A stretch of 64,000 nt of DNA from Cynocephalus volans (Eukaryota; Chordata; Mammalia; Dermoptera; Cynocephalidae), in assembly GCF_027409185.1 (NCBI RefSeq), contig NC_084460.1:153327569-153391568 (forward strand). The letters are read 5' to 3'. The notes below the pieces were generated by a model that saw only the letters and a program-made list of their open reading frames with translations, had not been told where the DNA came from and made no database searches. Positions 23,603-35,400 of this stretch are shown here, piece after piece (position 1 is the first letter of the stretch; each line of letters opens with the position of its first letter). Position numbers and translations under genes: made by a program.

Positions 23603-24180
23603 GGGCCTTAGCCATGCCCCCCAACAGCCACAACCAGTCCCAAGGGTGGGGGCTTTGGCCACACCCCACCAACACCTGCAACCAGCCCAGTGATGACCAC
23701 TGAGCCATGGCACAAAGTGCCCCAAGCTTTCCTGAGCAAGGGTGTGGGGGGCCAAGGGCCTCAGCCACATGCCCTGACACCCACAACCAGCCCAGTGAAA
23801 ATGACCAAGCTGTCACAGGAAGTGCCCCAGGCTCTCCTGAGCCAGGGCAGTGAGACACCAAAGGCCTTGGTCCCACCCCCTCAACAGCTGCAAATAGCCC
23901 TTCAACAACCACTGCAGGAAGTGCCCCAGGCTCTCCCAACCTGGGAAAGTGGGGAGCTGAGGGCCTTAGCCATGCCTCCCAATATGTACAACAAGCCCAT
24001 TGAAGACTACCAAGATGCCACAAGAAGTGCCCTGGGCTCCCGAGCTTGGATGGTGGGGAGCTAGGCTTTAGCCACATCCCCCTGACATCTGCATGCAGCC
24101 CAGCAATGACCAAGCCACTGCTGGAAGCCCCCCGGTCTCCCCTGTGGGAATGAGGGGGGTGCCGCAGGCCTCAACCCCGT
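23603..24180 (+). repeat. VNTR of about 100-106-bp units inside the retroposon
   Basis: Unit starts ('ggccttagccacacccc' type) fall near 23603 (partial unit), 23650, 23756, 23862, 23961, 24064 and 24166 (partial). Each full unit carries 'caaccagcccagtga' and 'aagtgccccaggctctcc' type blocks. There are five full units plus partial ends. Repeated promoter monomers are known in the 5'UTRs of rodent L1. Confidence 0.8.
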
Positions 24181-24300
24181 CCCTCCTCCTTCTATCCTAC
24201 TTCCTTCCCCTTCTCCCCCTCCCTCCCAACTGCTTCACAAGAACATCATAGAATGTAAAAAAAACAATATTAATAAATAAATTTAAAATAAAATAAAAAT

Positions 24301-24315
24301 AAAAATAAACTATAG
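24301..24315. repeat. Right target-site duplication of the composite retroposon
   Basis: 'aaaaataaactatag', partner of 22591-22605 with one mismatch, directly following the A-rich tail. Confidence 0.85.
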
Positions 24316-24750
24316 AAAAATATGCAAATAAAATATTTCTAAATATAAGTTTGATACCAAAATAAACTTTCTAACGAAGACAGTTTACTCTAACTCAATT
24401 ATTCTGCTCACTTTGTATTGTTAATTATCAGTAGAATGGACATCTTAGTCCCTCTCTCAATTATAATCTGAGAAATGCTACAAAAGTGAGAATATTTAAT
24501 AATCCCAATAATTAATATTGATGTATATGAGAACACCCGATGTAAGTGAGGTATTTCCTCTTTTGTGGAAAGGACCAGTAGGGCGTTCAGAAGGGAAATA
24601 CTGCCGTAAATGATGATTAGCCTGGGTAACTCTGAACAGTACTTTTGTGTCTTTCCAACAATGCCCTGGGAATAACGTCATCCATCCTGGAAAAAATTGT
24701 GAAACAGCTTCACAACAGAGCCCTTTTTCTGCAGGCCAGGGAATGACAGA
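24316..24750. other. Non-coding DNA
   Basis: AT-rich; no nameable feature. Confidence 0.5.
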
Positions 24751-24756
24751 GCAGAA

Positions 24757-24880
24757 TAAGGAGAAGGGGAGGGGGAAGGGAAGGGGGATGAGGAGGAAAG
24801 GGGAGAGGGGAGGGGGAGGAAGGGGGAAGGGGAGGGGGAAAGGGGAGGGTGCAGGAGAAGGAGAGGGGGTGGGGGAGAGA
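24757..24880 (+). repeat. G-rich polypurine tract
   Basis: About 120 bases almost purely of A and G with many runs of three to five G. It can form G-quadruplexes or a triplex. The glycine/arginine-rich frame (plus) and proline-rich frame (minus) through it are low-complexity artefacts. Confidence 0.9.
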
Positions 24881-24884
24881 GGCA

Positions 24885-25400
24885 CCACTAATAATAATGC
24901 AAACCAGAAAACTGATGTTTGAGAGACAAAATGACAGCTGGATAGCCACACCTAGTGTTCACTGAACCGAGTTCAGATTAGCTTTTGAGTTAATGCATTT
25001 TATTCTGTTATGTTCTATGCAGCAGTTTATCTAGAACACTTGACTCTCTACCCATAGGGTTAACAGAGTTTATTATTTTTTTGTGAAAATGTTTGCAGTA
25101 GCACAAAACTGAAACTGGGGCTCCTGAGAAAAGTTCTATACCATATAATAAAAGAGTAGATCATATGAATCACTGTGAGTAGTATTTACTACATGTCTGT
25201 TTTTTTGCACTTTAGCTTATTTATGACAGATGGAAAAGATTCTGTTTTTGATATAGAAAGATATGAGGATTCAAATCAAGGTTCTAATTTAAAAGTCTGT
25301 AAATTCTCCCCCATATTATGCTGCTCACTTGATCTATTTTATCTCAATATCATAAGCACATAAGTGTTTAACTGAAGATAAAGACAAGTTAAGATGGTAC
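24885..25400. other. Non-coding DNA
   Basis: AT-rich with no exon or repeat recognised. Confidence 0.5.
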
Positions 25401-25404
25401 ATGG

Positions 25405-25675
25405 TGGAAGGTAGCATAATGGAGTGCTTAAATGTCAAGTGTAGGGTCTCTATAATCAAAGTTCAAGTCCTTGCTCCTCAACTGACCTTTGTTGAACCTT
25501 GGCAAATTTACTAATTTCTTTATAACCCAGGTATCTTATTTGTAGAATAGGGAAAATAAAATAGTGCTTAATTAATTGGTAAACTTTGAGGATTATCTAA
25601 AATTATTCATGTAGAACTTCAGAACCATGCTTGGTATAAATAATTGTTCAATAAATGCTAGCTAATATTATTTGT
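25405..25675 (+). repeat. MIR SINE, nearly full length
   Basis: 'ggtagcataatggagtgctt', 'aatcaaagttcaagtccttg', 'ttgaaccttggcaaattta', 'gtagaatagggaaaataaa', 'gaggattatctaaaatta' and 'caataaatgctagctaat' match MIR from head to tail. Confidence 0.8.
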
Positions 25676-25679
25676 ACAT

Positions 25680-26125
25680 TGATTTGATGAGAGTGGTAAT
25701 AATTCATACCATATTTGTAGAATTACATATGTGCTTTAATGGATAAAGATTTTTACTATATTTTTACTATTGAACCAATACTTTGATTTTTTTTTAATCT
25801 GGAGAATTTATTAATAGGCTATTAATATCCTCTAATGTGACCAATGATAAATAATATATTTTGTGAAACAAGTCAGGACTAGCAATACAATCTGCAATAT
25901 TCTTCAGAAAAAATCTTCCTAAACCACTGGGAATTTAATTTTTAGCCCTTGTTTTTAAAAAAACTATTGTCAATAAAATAAATTAGAGAAAAAATCTTGC
26001 TGCTTATCAATTTCAGGAAAATTAATCAAATCTCACCTACAATGTCTAATATACATACAGCAACAAAAAAATTTTAATACTGGATAGAAACACTGAGACT
26101 ATATCAAAGTATTTTTTGCTTAAAT
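25680..26125. other. AT-rich non-coding DNA
   Basis: Nothing recognised. Confidence 0.5.
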
Positions 26126-26129
26126 ATTT

Positions 26130-27272
26130 TAATAGATTTTATTTTTTAGAGTACCTTTAAATTTACAGAAAACTTACCCACAAGGTACAAAAAGTTCCCA
26201 TATAACCCCTCTCTCCTCACAGAGTTTCTCCTATTATTAACACCTTGCATTAACTAATGTGGCACATTAGTTATAGAGTGAATAAACCAATATTGATACA
26301 ATATTATTAATTGAAGCCCATAGTTTACATTAGGGATGAGTCTTTGTGTTGCAAAGGTCTCTGGGTTTTGACAAATACATAATGTCACGTATCTACCATT
26401 ATGGTATCATACAGAATAGTTTCACTGACCTGTAAATGCCCTGTTCTCTACCTATTCATTCCTCCCTCCTTCCCCTTGAGCCCTTGGCAACTACCAATCC
26501 TTTTACTGTCTCTTTAGTTTTGCCTTTTCCAAAATATCGTATACTGAGAATCATACAATAAGGAGCCTTTATAGACTGGCTTCTTTAATTTACTTGTATG
26601 CATTTAAGGCTCCTTTTTTTTTTTTTTTTTTTTTTTTGGTCACTTGATAGCTCATTTTTTATCACTGAATAATATTGCAGTATATGGATATACCATAGTT
26701 TGTTTATATGTTCAACTATTGAAAAACATCTTTGTTTCTTCCCATTCTTTTGGCAATTATGAATACAGCTGCCATAAACATTACTGTGCAGGTTTTTGTG
26801 TGGACATAAATTTTCAACTCATTTAAATAAATACCTAGGAATGTGATGACTAGATTATACATGGTAAGCCTATGTTTAGGTTTGTAAGACATAGCCAAAC
26901 TGTCTTCCAAAGTAGCTGCACCATTTCGTATTTGTCACCATAATGAATGAGAATTCCCCTTGCTCCACATCCTTGTGAGCATTTAGTGTTGTCGGATTTT
27001 AGCCATGCTTAGAAGTATGTAATTCTGTCTCATTGCTTTAATGGGCAATTTCCTGATGACACATGGTGCTGAGCATCTTTTCATATGCTTATCTGCCATC
27101 TTTATATCTTCTTTGGTTAGATGTCTATGCAGATCTTTTGCCCGTTTTTTAACTGGGTTGTTTTCTTGTTGTTGAATTTTAACTGTTCCTTTTATATTTT
27201 GGATAGGAGATCATTGTCAGATATGTGTTTTGCAAATATTTTCTATCAGTTTGTGGCTTGTCTTTCCTTTGT
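26130..27272 (-). mobile_element. Old LINE-1 fragment: ORF2 C-terminal part and 3'UTR
   Basis: On the minus strand the order is: ORF2 text around 'caaacagtttggct' and 'cataattgccaaaagaat', then 'ataccatatactgc', then a 3'UTR with 'ggttgccaagggctc' and 'ctgtatgataccat', ending 'aaaataaaatctatt' at about 26130. This is the 3' part of an L1M-type element as I remember it. A 23-base T run at 26616-26638 lies within it. Many stops and indels; long dead and 5'-truncated. Confidence 0.85.
26640..27270 (-). pseudogene. LINE-1 ORF2 C-terminal remnant
   Basis: The minus-strand frame at 26716-26910 still reads YVHTKTCTVMFMAAVFIIAK, a form of the conserved L1 ORF2 C-terminal region, but frameshifts and stops break the rest. 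The endonuclease and reverse-transcriptase core are absent because of 5' truncation. It makes no functional protein. Confidence 0.75.
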
Positions 27273-27274
27273 AT

Positions 27275-28180
27275 TTAAGTAAAAGATTACAAATGATTAC
27301 AAAAAGATCAGATTACTCATGTTTAAGATTAGAAACAAATACAAGCTCAGAGAAAACTTCCTTAAAGGGAAGTGTGTGTTTGTCTGAGATATATAATCTT
27401 CTGCATAAAATCCTGCCTTGGTGTTTTCTAGGAATGTCTCTAAGCTGCTCAGGATCATGGTGTCCCTATGTGCTTTTCTCTCACAGTTTTAAAAATAGTT
27501 CAGAGTAGCATCTGTTAGTGGTTTTGCAATATGGTAACCAATAACAGCATTTCATGCTCATACTGGACACAATCACTAAAACAAACCACACACGAGCAAA
27601 AAAAGTTGAAACCAAAAAAAAAAAAAAACACCACAAAAAAGGGGCTCAGAAGATTGGAATTGAGAAACCAATACACTGATATGCTCCTCTTTAAAGAATA
27701 AATGTCTTATTATCGCCTTCAGAAAGAGACATAAGGACACTGTCTTTTTCCTCTATTTTTAGAATCTTCGGCTCAAAGAGTAGCAAAAGATACCCACTTT
27801 TACCTCTTTTTTTTTGATAACTGGCCAATAAAACTCCTGAAAATAATATCCTACCTCTGTGTCCCTCATGGGGCCCAAGAAGAGAAAAATTGAGTATAAT
27901 AACTTAGAGGCTCTGGACTGTGTTTTCCCATCTTTGAATCTGACTTTATTTTCTTCTCTTATATCCATCCTCTTCTTTTCTTACCTGATCTCTTCTTGAT
28001 TGATTAAGTGTACTCTGCAGAGCTCTTTGAAATTTAGGAGTGCAAGTAGCTATGGAAATCTAAAAAGGCAATGTAGCAGTGCCATGGCTGCTTCTACTGA
28101 GGAGCTTCTCCCTCATATGAGTTAGGAAGACTTTTGAAAGTAAAATAAAAATATTTATTATATGGATGGAAAAACTGTCC
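27275..28180. other. Non-coding DNA
   Basis: Includes an A homopolymer (27614-27628). Short frames have no domains. Confidence 0.5.
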
Positions 28181-28184
28181 CAGT

Positions 28185-28562
28185 TGTTATGGGCTGAACT
28201 GTGTTTTCCCAAAAAATTTTATGTTGAAGTCCTAACCCACAGTACCTCAAAATGTAACTGTATTTGGAGGTAATTAAGGTAAAATGGGGTAATATGGGTG
28301 GGCTCTAATTCAACACGACTGGTGTCCTTGTAAGAGGAGGAGATTAGGACAAAGACAACACACAGGTCAAAGGATGGCCATGTGAGGACACAGTGAAAAG
28401 GCAGCCCTTTGCAAGGCAAGGGAAGAGGTCTCAGAAAAAACCAAACCTGCCAACTCATTGATCTTGGATTTCTACCTTCAGAGCTCTGAGAAAGTCAATT
28501 TCTGTTATTTGAGCCATCCTGTCTGTGGTATTTTGTTATGGCATTCCTAGCAAACTCATATA
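28185..28562 (+). mobile_element. MLT1-type LTR (ERVL-MaLR), solo
   Basis: Strong match to the recalled MLT1 consensus: 'tgttatgggctgaactgtg', 'atgttgaagtcctaaccc', 'ctgtatttggaggtaatta', 'gactggtgtccttgtaagag', 'gccatgtgaggacacagtg', 'ttgatcttggatttctacc' and 'tatttgagccatcctgtct'. MaLR elements spread before and during early placental evolution. No internal region flanks it. Confidence 0.85.
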
Positions 28563-28564
28563 CC

Positions 28565-29855
28565 AATTTCCTCCTGTATCTACTATCAATTATAAAAAGG
28601 TGCAAAAAGACACCAGGCTATAGTTCATTAAAATAGAAACAAACAAACAGAAAAACTCCAACTCTTTCTTGTACTAAAGCATTTTTAAGAGGATTATGCA
28701 GAACAGTTAATTTCTCCCAATTTCCCCTATAAGAGCAGCATGTGATAGTTAATACTGTTGTTAATGAGACGTAAAAATAAAGAACAGCAGTAGAAAGGGT
28801 CTCCTGAAGCATTTGATGGAGCTGTTCCTTTCTCTCTGCACCTGCTTAGTTAAGCTTTTTAAACACAAGTCTATTTGTTACATAACTGGCTAATGACTTA
28901 ATTTGAACGAGTTAACAATTTCACACTTTCTAAGCATAAGGTGAATACTAAGTAAAATCACTAATCTAATATCCTCACATAGGTCACTTTTATTACCCAT
29001 AATGGAACAATGAGATAAACTTGCACTTTCAAATTCAAATACTCGATTACTTGCACTAATGGAGGGGATAAGAACCATAGATAATCTGAGACACTGTCAT
29101 TTAGGCCTAGCTACATGTTTTGCATTCTCAGTCCTTCATGTTTGGTAGTGTAGGAATTCACATCCATCCAAATAATGAAATTACAGTACAGTATGCAAAA
29201 CCAGTACCCAAAGCTCTGAAGTCTACCATCACACACCTGTGCCTAAGATTCTTCATAATGCAATCCTTGCTGTGAATAGATCTGTAGGTTTTTTAAATAC
29301 ACCATTTATCAGTTCAGGCCAAGGCCCAGGGAGGGGAGGATCTCCCGACTAAATTTCCCTTGCTTAATCTCTGCTAGCACCAGTCAGTTGATTTCCTAGC
29401 ATCAAAGTTACTGATCTAGGTTAAATACGGAAAGGTCATTATTTTCTGAGACCCACATGTCTTTCTTATCAGTTTAATAATGCGGGTTAGCTTACAGATT
29501 AGTTATTAATGCTGGAAAATAATGTAGTGACTGCTTCTAGGGAAAAAAGAATGCATGATCGGTAACTTACAGTGGTAATAGGTACAAGACAACAACTGTA
29601 AATCTTTGGGATAACAAATACAACTTTCAGTTTTAGAACAGACCTTAAATCCCAGCCCCAGGATCTTCTCCATGGAGTATCTCCATTGTAATAAATATAA
29701 AACACATATCCTATTTTGTCAATTCCATTTTTGAACCTAAAAATGTCTTCTCCTTCCACTTGACAAAAACTTTCTCTGTGGTCAATTTCTACTTAATATG
29801 ATTCCTGACTACTGGTAAGCCAACTTTTGAAATTGTTTTATTTTTATCTCTATTT
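28565..29855. other. Non-coding DNA
   Basis: Mixed AT-rich sequence with no exon or named repeat. A GC-richer patch at about 29310-29400 is unidentified. Confidence 0.5.
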
Positions 29856-29857
29856 TG

Positions 29858-30190
29858 TTTTAGTTACCTGACATTTATTAAATACCCCAGGTGCCAGATT
29901 CCAGGAATATAAATATAGGTGAGAAAAAGACCTTGGCCCCATAACACTTACACTCCAGATTGGGGCATAATGACTATTCAAGTGAAAATATTAAGTGCAA
30001 TAGTAGTCCTGAAGAGGGGAAAATCATATATATTTGAAAGCTCTATAAAAGAGGTGGATTTAATGGTGGTTCTAATACAAGATGTAGAAAATAGGTATGT
30101 ACTTGTATAGATGGAGAGGGCAATTTTGGTTGAGAGCATAATTTCAATGAGAGATGCGACCAAAAAATTCAATAGGAACAAGTTGTTCAC
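29858..30190 (+). repeat. L2 LINE fragment
   Basis: 'acctgacatttattaaatac', 'ccaggtgccagattccagg', 'gaccttggccccataacac' and 'ttacactccagattggggc' follow the L2 order 'tgagcacctactatgtgcc...ccctgccctca...acattctag'. Confidence 0.65.
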
Positions 30191-30214
30191 TTTGGCTATA
30201 GCATAATAGTAAAT

Positions 30215-30345
30215 AGTAGCATTACATAAGCAATACTCTAAATTTAATAGATAATATCATTTAATCTTATAATAGCAAAATAAGTTAGGTATTATTATCT
30301 CCAACTTACAGATGAGTAGGCTGAATAAAATGTAAATGATTTAAG
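30215..30345 (-). repeat. MIR SINE fragment
   Basis: 'atcatttaatcttataatag', 'aagttaggtattattatctc' and 'acttacagatgagtaggctg' are reverse-complement MIR. Confidence 0.65.
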
Positions 30346-30930
30346 TGCTCTGTTTTTCCAGATTTCCAAGAAGCAGATGCCAAAATACGATTACCCAGGT
30401 AAGAGATGCATTAGGGGAAACATGTGTAACAGAGTTGGGAGACAATAGAAGGGAACCGTCAGATTCTAACCCAGGTCTGCCCCTCAGTGAAGGGAAGAAA
30501 AACGGAAGGAAAGTTGAGAAAGAATCTTAAAATGCAGTGTAGTTCCAAGCAGATTTTGGCAAGGCCATCTGGTATTCCTGAAGCCAGAATGAGTGAGATA
30601 TATATGAGTTACATGAATCACGTCAGAGGAGTCATGTATCTCCCAGCAATGGACATGTCTTATCTCTGCCACATTCATTGTCTGAGAGCAGAGCAGCCAG
30701 TAGGAGTGGGGCCTCAACACCAATCACACTGATGGATTCCCAGAGCACAGCACCTGGGGCTATTGGTCAGTTAGCTCCCATAGTCATAGATCTGACAGGA
30801 GTGTTCTCATTTCACCATGGTTATCAAAGCCAAGTGTCGGAACTGGTCTTCAAACCAAGTCTATGCAATGAATTTAATCAAAATACAAAAACAGAGATAA
30901 AAACAGCATTATGTATACATTTTTTTCTCA
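30346..30930. other. GC-richer segment, unidentified
   Basis: More balanced in base composition than its surroundings, possibly an old LTR or transposon. Frames of up to 86 codons overlap on both strands with no domain. I cannot name it. Confidence 0.4.
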
Positions 30931-31089
30931 TGGACTAAATTTTTTAATAATAATTTTGGCCTCTAAATATTTTTTACACCATTAACTTAGTCATGATAAA
31001 ATATTAATTTCCCTGTTAAGTTCTCTTTTCTTAGACTATATTTACTAGGATGCTATAGTTTGTCTTCTTTATATTTCCAAACAGTAATG

Positions 31090-31250
31090 CAATTTTAGAT
31101 TTTAAAAGGTATTTAGAGCTAAATTAGACCAACCCACTCATATTACAGATATGCTAATTCAGGCCATGAACGATTTCATGTCTTGCTCAGGGTCACTTAA
31201 AGAATTAGTGACAGTTCGGATAGAGTGCAGATGTTCTAATTCCTGTTTAT
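31090..31250 (-). repeat. MIR-like fragment
   Basis: 'gaccaacccactcatattac', 'agatatgctaattcaggcc' and 'tgctcagggtcacttaaag' resemble reverse MIR text ('ccaacccactcattttacagatgagg...ggtcacacag'). Confidence 0.5.
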
Positions 31251-31254
31251 AGTG

Positions 31255-32100
31255 GTTATCACCACTTACCATTACCTTTTCACTCCTTTTATTTGGCTTT
31301 AATTATTCTACATGTAATTATGTCGTAATATACTTACAAATTCAGTTATCACACCCTGCTTACAATTACATATAAAATAGTATCCATTAAGATACAGAAT
31401 AACTTCCATAGTACTCTTAAATTTTCAGAGTTTTAGAATTACTGGCTCATCTGATTTTTTTGTTTGTTTTTTATGTTAGTGATTGTTTATTTTTCTGTTA
31501 GACCAATATAGCATGAGAAATTAAATTACAGTGTTGGCAATTAGCTTTATTTATTTTTAAATTTGGAGGACAATCTAATTAATAATGAAACACATATAGT
31601 CTTCTGAATTTGGTTTCGACTGTATTAGCAGGGCAAATGCTAATGTGATAGAGATTACTAGCAGCCTTTTTTTCCTCCTCATTTTTATCCTGTTTTAGAA
31701 AGTAGTCTTAGAGTGCTATGGACATAGATAACCACATGAAATTGCTGTGGCTCAACCATCTTTGACCTACAAAACTGGCAATTTCATACAGTTTAACTTA
31801 ATAGATTCCTGTCTTGAACGTTTGGAACATTGAAAAATTTGGAAAAAAGTTTATTGCAAGGAAATATTTCAGTTTTAAAATCCACAGAACATCCAATTCT
31901 TTACTCCAGGCATGAGTTCTTCTACGATCTCCAGGGCAGGTTGATTCATCCGCTCTTTAACACATCTAACAACGACAAAGCATTCTAATTTCAGACAACT
32001 ATAATTTTCAGGGAATTCTATTTCATGTTGAATTCCCTAGTAACTTTACCCAGAGATTTTAGTTCTTTCTTGTACTTATAGACACCGTTTAGAGTATCAT
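31255..32100. other. Non-coding DNA
   Basis: AT-rich with a few balanced patches (31900-32000). Nothing recognised. Confidence 0.45.
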
Positions 32101-32104
32101 CCAG

Positions 32105-32400
32105 AGGACAATGTGTACAATATTTTTAAATAACCATATTTTTCCTAACCAACCACTCTCTTATTAAATTTGAACTTTTCAGGAAGCCTGGTATTCTTCC
32201 CAAGGTGTTAAGTTCTCTCACCTTTCTGGTCATTTTCTTACGGATGTGCCCCAGTTTATCAATGCCTCTCTCAAAAGGTAAGTCCAATTACTGGACACAA
32301 TATTCCAGATATAATTTTGCCTGAGGAGATTTAAATTTAATATGACTATTACTTTCTTTGGTATGGCCAATATGGCCAATAACTGTTATCACCAGATTAT
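32105..32400. repeat. Probable CR1/L3 LINE relic
   Basis: The run 'aggaagcctggtattcttcc', 'ctcacctttctggtcatttt', 'ttacggatgtgccccag', 'tttatcaatgcctctctc', 'ttactggacacaatattcca' and 'gatataattttgcctgagg' parallels the well-known CR1-family text ('ctccagtttgtcaatgtcct...ctggacacaatactccagatg'). Very old; the orientation relative to the element is not fixed. Confidence 0.55.
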
Positions 32401-32404
32401 GAAC

Positions 32405-35400
32405 ACATACCTTAAATGTCCAACTTGTCAGACACTGAAATGCTTCCAAAAATTCTGAACTGTATGTTTGACATTACAGAGACAAACATAAAAAGGATTG
32501 TGTTTTTCACTTTCTATTTAAATGTGTTGGTGTTGATAGACTATGTCAATTTGGACAGTGGCATGGAATGCTGAATATATTGGTCTTTGTCTATATCCTG
32601 AAGAAACATTCACCAAATTTCCCACAAAAAATTATGTTACGCTAGAGATCACATCATGAATATCATCATCAAAATTGAAATTAAATGCCACTTTTCTCAG
32701 CTAAAATCTCAAGAACTAGAAAAGACCTAGAGCTGCCTAAGGCTTGGAGGCAACATTTAAAAAAAAAAAATACAAGTATTTTTTTTGGAAAACCTAGGTG
32801 GATTTCTAGTGTGTATCAAGGTGTTAAAAACAAGAGCATACATTAAAAACCTATTAATCAAAATTTGACTAATTAAACAAATATAAGATAATGTTTACTA
32901 TATCAGTCTCTATTATAACTGTTAATATTTCAAGCTGATAATACTATTTTGTAAGCATACCTATTTATTCATAACTCCATGAACTTTAAGACAAATTTAA
33001 AAGAATTCATGTGCCTGAAATTATATGTAGTTGTATTACCATAATATCATATCTTTACATCCATTATCATCCCAGCTACTAAAATATTCTTGGCCAATAT
33101 GTTCTTTCTTTAACTGTCAAGGGTATAATGTTTTTTCAAATGGAATATAGTTTCTTTGTAGAGATGAGGCTGTGAACAGTAGTTGTTTTGGTATCATGCA
33201 GGTTATAAGAACATTTTTAAAAAATCAATATCAAGGTCACTATGTAGCATATAACCAATTTTATTCACTTTTTTGACTAATGACTACAATTTTCTCTCAC
33301 AGTAGCATAACAGGGAAATGTAGTTGCTTTTAAGGCTTATTCACTGTATTAGCTCCATTTGAAATACATGTTGAAAGAAGATACCAGGGTTTTTATATAA
33401 AAATAATGTATATTTAGGCAGAGTTGATGGCTACTTTTAAAGTGACAGTTACCTAAAATTATGGTGGGTACCTCTGAGACATAGAAAGTGCAGTTCTGTT
33501 TTGAATTGAACAGTTTTGAAGTGAACATTTTAGGTTATGACAAGGTCAGTGTATTTTTGGAGTCTATTTCCTAGGGCATTACATTCAGTAGTGGCTGAAA
33601 TTCTCAATCCATTAGATTTTACTCAAAAATAAATAAATACAAAACAGAACAAAGGCAAATAAAAATGCTCCTTGATTAGGAAACAATGTTTCTACTTTAT
33701 GTAAACATATGCTTTGTTGGGTGATACTATTTCTTTCTATATGCCCTATATCGTATTATTCTTTTATCAATAATTCAAAACCATCACTATATTACCTCCT
33801 TTGCATTCTATGTTCTTCTCTTTCAAATTTGATATTCGGATAATTCTTCAAGGTTTGTAAAGTAATCTTACATTTTACACAAACGTTTCCGTGATATTCA
33901 AGTCAATCACTGTTTTTAGACTTAAAAGCATATTTTTTGTAAGTTAAAACTATGAGGTAAGATATACTGAGCTTCATGGGCAACCAGGGTGACTAGGTTA
34001 TAGGCCTGTGTTATCAATAGTAATTCAGAATAACTATTATTTAGAAAATTGCCTGGACAGGCAAATGTGTAAAGTTTCCTATAAATGCTTTTTATGTTGA
34101 CTGAGACAACCACCAGAGCAATTATATATTTACCTAAAATTGGTGATGATGAGCTTATATTTGATAGCTTTTTTTCAATCTGAAAAACTATATTTATTGT
34201 ATTAAAGGATTTGGCTTTCTGGGGCACTTTATAATCTCTGAATTTAGAATTAAGAATATAATCAGTCTGTAAATCAATCCTTACATAGGCATTCTCAAAT
34301 TATGCCCAAATGCCTTAAATCTCATTTGGAAATATAAAGTTGATATACATTGCTTAAAAAATATGAATAGGCTATGGCTCCAAAAATAACTTACAATTAG
34401 ATTTTTTATAATCTTAGGGAATATTTTTCCATTAAAACAAAGTTATAGAAAGGTAGTTATGATCCCAGATACAGTTTTTTTCAATTCTGCTATCATCCCT
34501 AAAATACAGAAGCTGAGCAAGAGATATACTATATGATTTTATGAGAAATAACTTGCAGAATTCTACTCTAAGATGTCAGTTCACGCATGGAAAATAATCT
34601 CTGTCCTTTTACTATTCACTCAAGAAAAAATAGGTAGCATTATCACCAAGGTATTGTTGCTAAAAGGTTCTAACTGCTAATAAGGCCATGCCCACAAGAA
34701 AGCTGCACAATTTTACAGTTTTCTGAAAAGCTTGTGTCTAAATAGCTGTTGGAAAAAAAGCTAAGATCATTTCAGTTTCAAGAAGATTCATAATAAAAAT
34801 CTTCTTACTATTTAATGGAATATAAATTGAAACAGGATCTCATAATTTCCTATATTTGTCTTGCCATTAATTTCCTTTTTTTTTTTTCTTCTATCTTTTT
34901 AGCAAGAAAGCAAGATTTTCTGTATATCTATTGGTCTAGTCAAAGGGAAAAAGCACAAATAAACTTTATTGTATCACGTCCTATTACCTTATTTGATATC
35001 TTGACACTTCTAGTTTTGTAGGCCAAGAATATATAGTCACCTTGATATATATGGACTCAGCAAGGAGCCTGGCAACACTTCTTGTGAAAACCTGTGTGCA
35101 AGATGAAGAAATACAGGCTGAATGTGAACAAAACTGAGTGGATTGACAGGCTTAACGCAAATGACTAGACTAAAGGATAGTCTCATTAAGAAACAAAATC
35201 AGTATCAAACTGGGAGGAGTAGGTAAAAGATTTATGAAAGTGTTGTTCTTTAATGTATTAATTAGTAATTAATCAATTGTCTTCTCTAATGCATTAATTC
35301 GTGAATCAGAAAAAAACCTGTATTTATGATATTTGATGGAAATTGATGCTAGAAGTGATTATCCAAATTCCGAGACCAAAGTCTGTGTACATAAAGCTCA

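Larger units (their letters stand above)
22606..24300 (+). mobile_element. Complete 1.7-kb L1-mobilised composite retroposon without ORFs
   Basis: Parts in order: (1) a 5' start 'agtcaagatggcagaatag', like the start of mammalian L1 5'UTRs, with a YY1-type CAAGATGGC core at 22614-22622; (2) about 1 kb of GC-rich 5'UTR-like sequence (22606-23600); (3) a VNTR of about 100-106-bp units (23603-24180); (4) a C/T-rich tract (about 24171-24232); (5) 'aagaacatcatagaatg' and an A-rich tail (24257-24300). The duplications at 22591-22605 and 24301-24315 show it inserted as one unit by target-primed reverse transcription. No ORF1 or ORF2 sequence is seen, so it depends on L1 proteins in trans. The modular plan recalls hominoid SVA. 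The alternative is an L1 transcript with a large internal deletion or splice joining 5'UTR to 3' end. Frames inside, including a 197-codon minus frame, are by-products of the repeats. Confidence 0.75.

Noticed and set aside
23520..24113. 197-codon minus-strand open frame
   Set aside because: It spans the VNTR of the composite retroposon. It has a repetitive Trp/Gly/Pro-rich product with no known fold, and the unit lengths are not kept in frame.
23603..24180. CRISPR-like array
   Set aside because: The unit is about 104 bp of continuous repeat without unique spacers, inside a mammalian retroposon.
24496..24951. Proline-rich minus frame and Gly/Arg-rich plus frame
   Set aside because: Both are translations of a low-complexity polypurine tract.
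33922..34227. 101-codon minus-strand frame
   Set aside because: AT-rich chance frame with no recognised domain.
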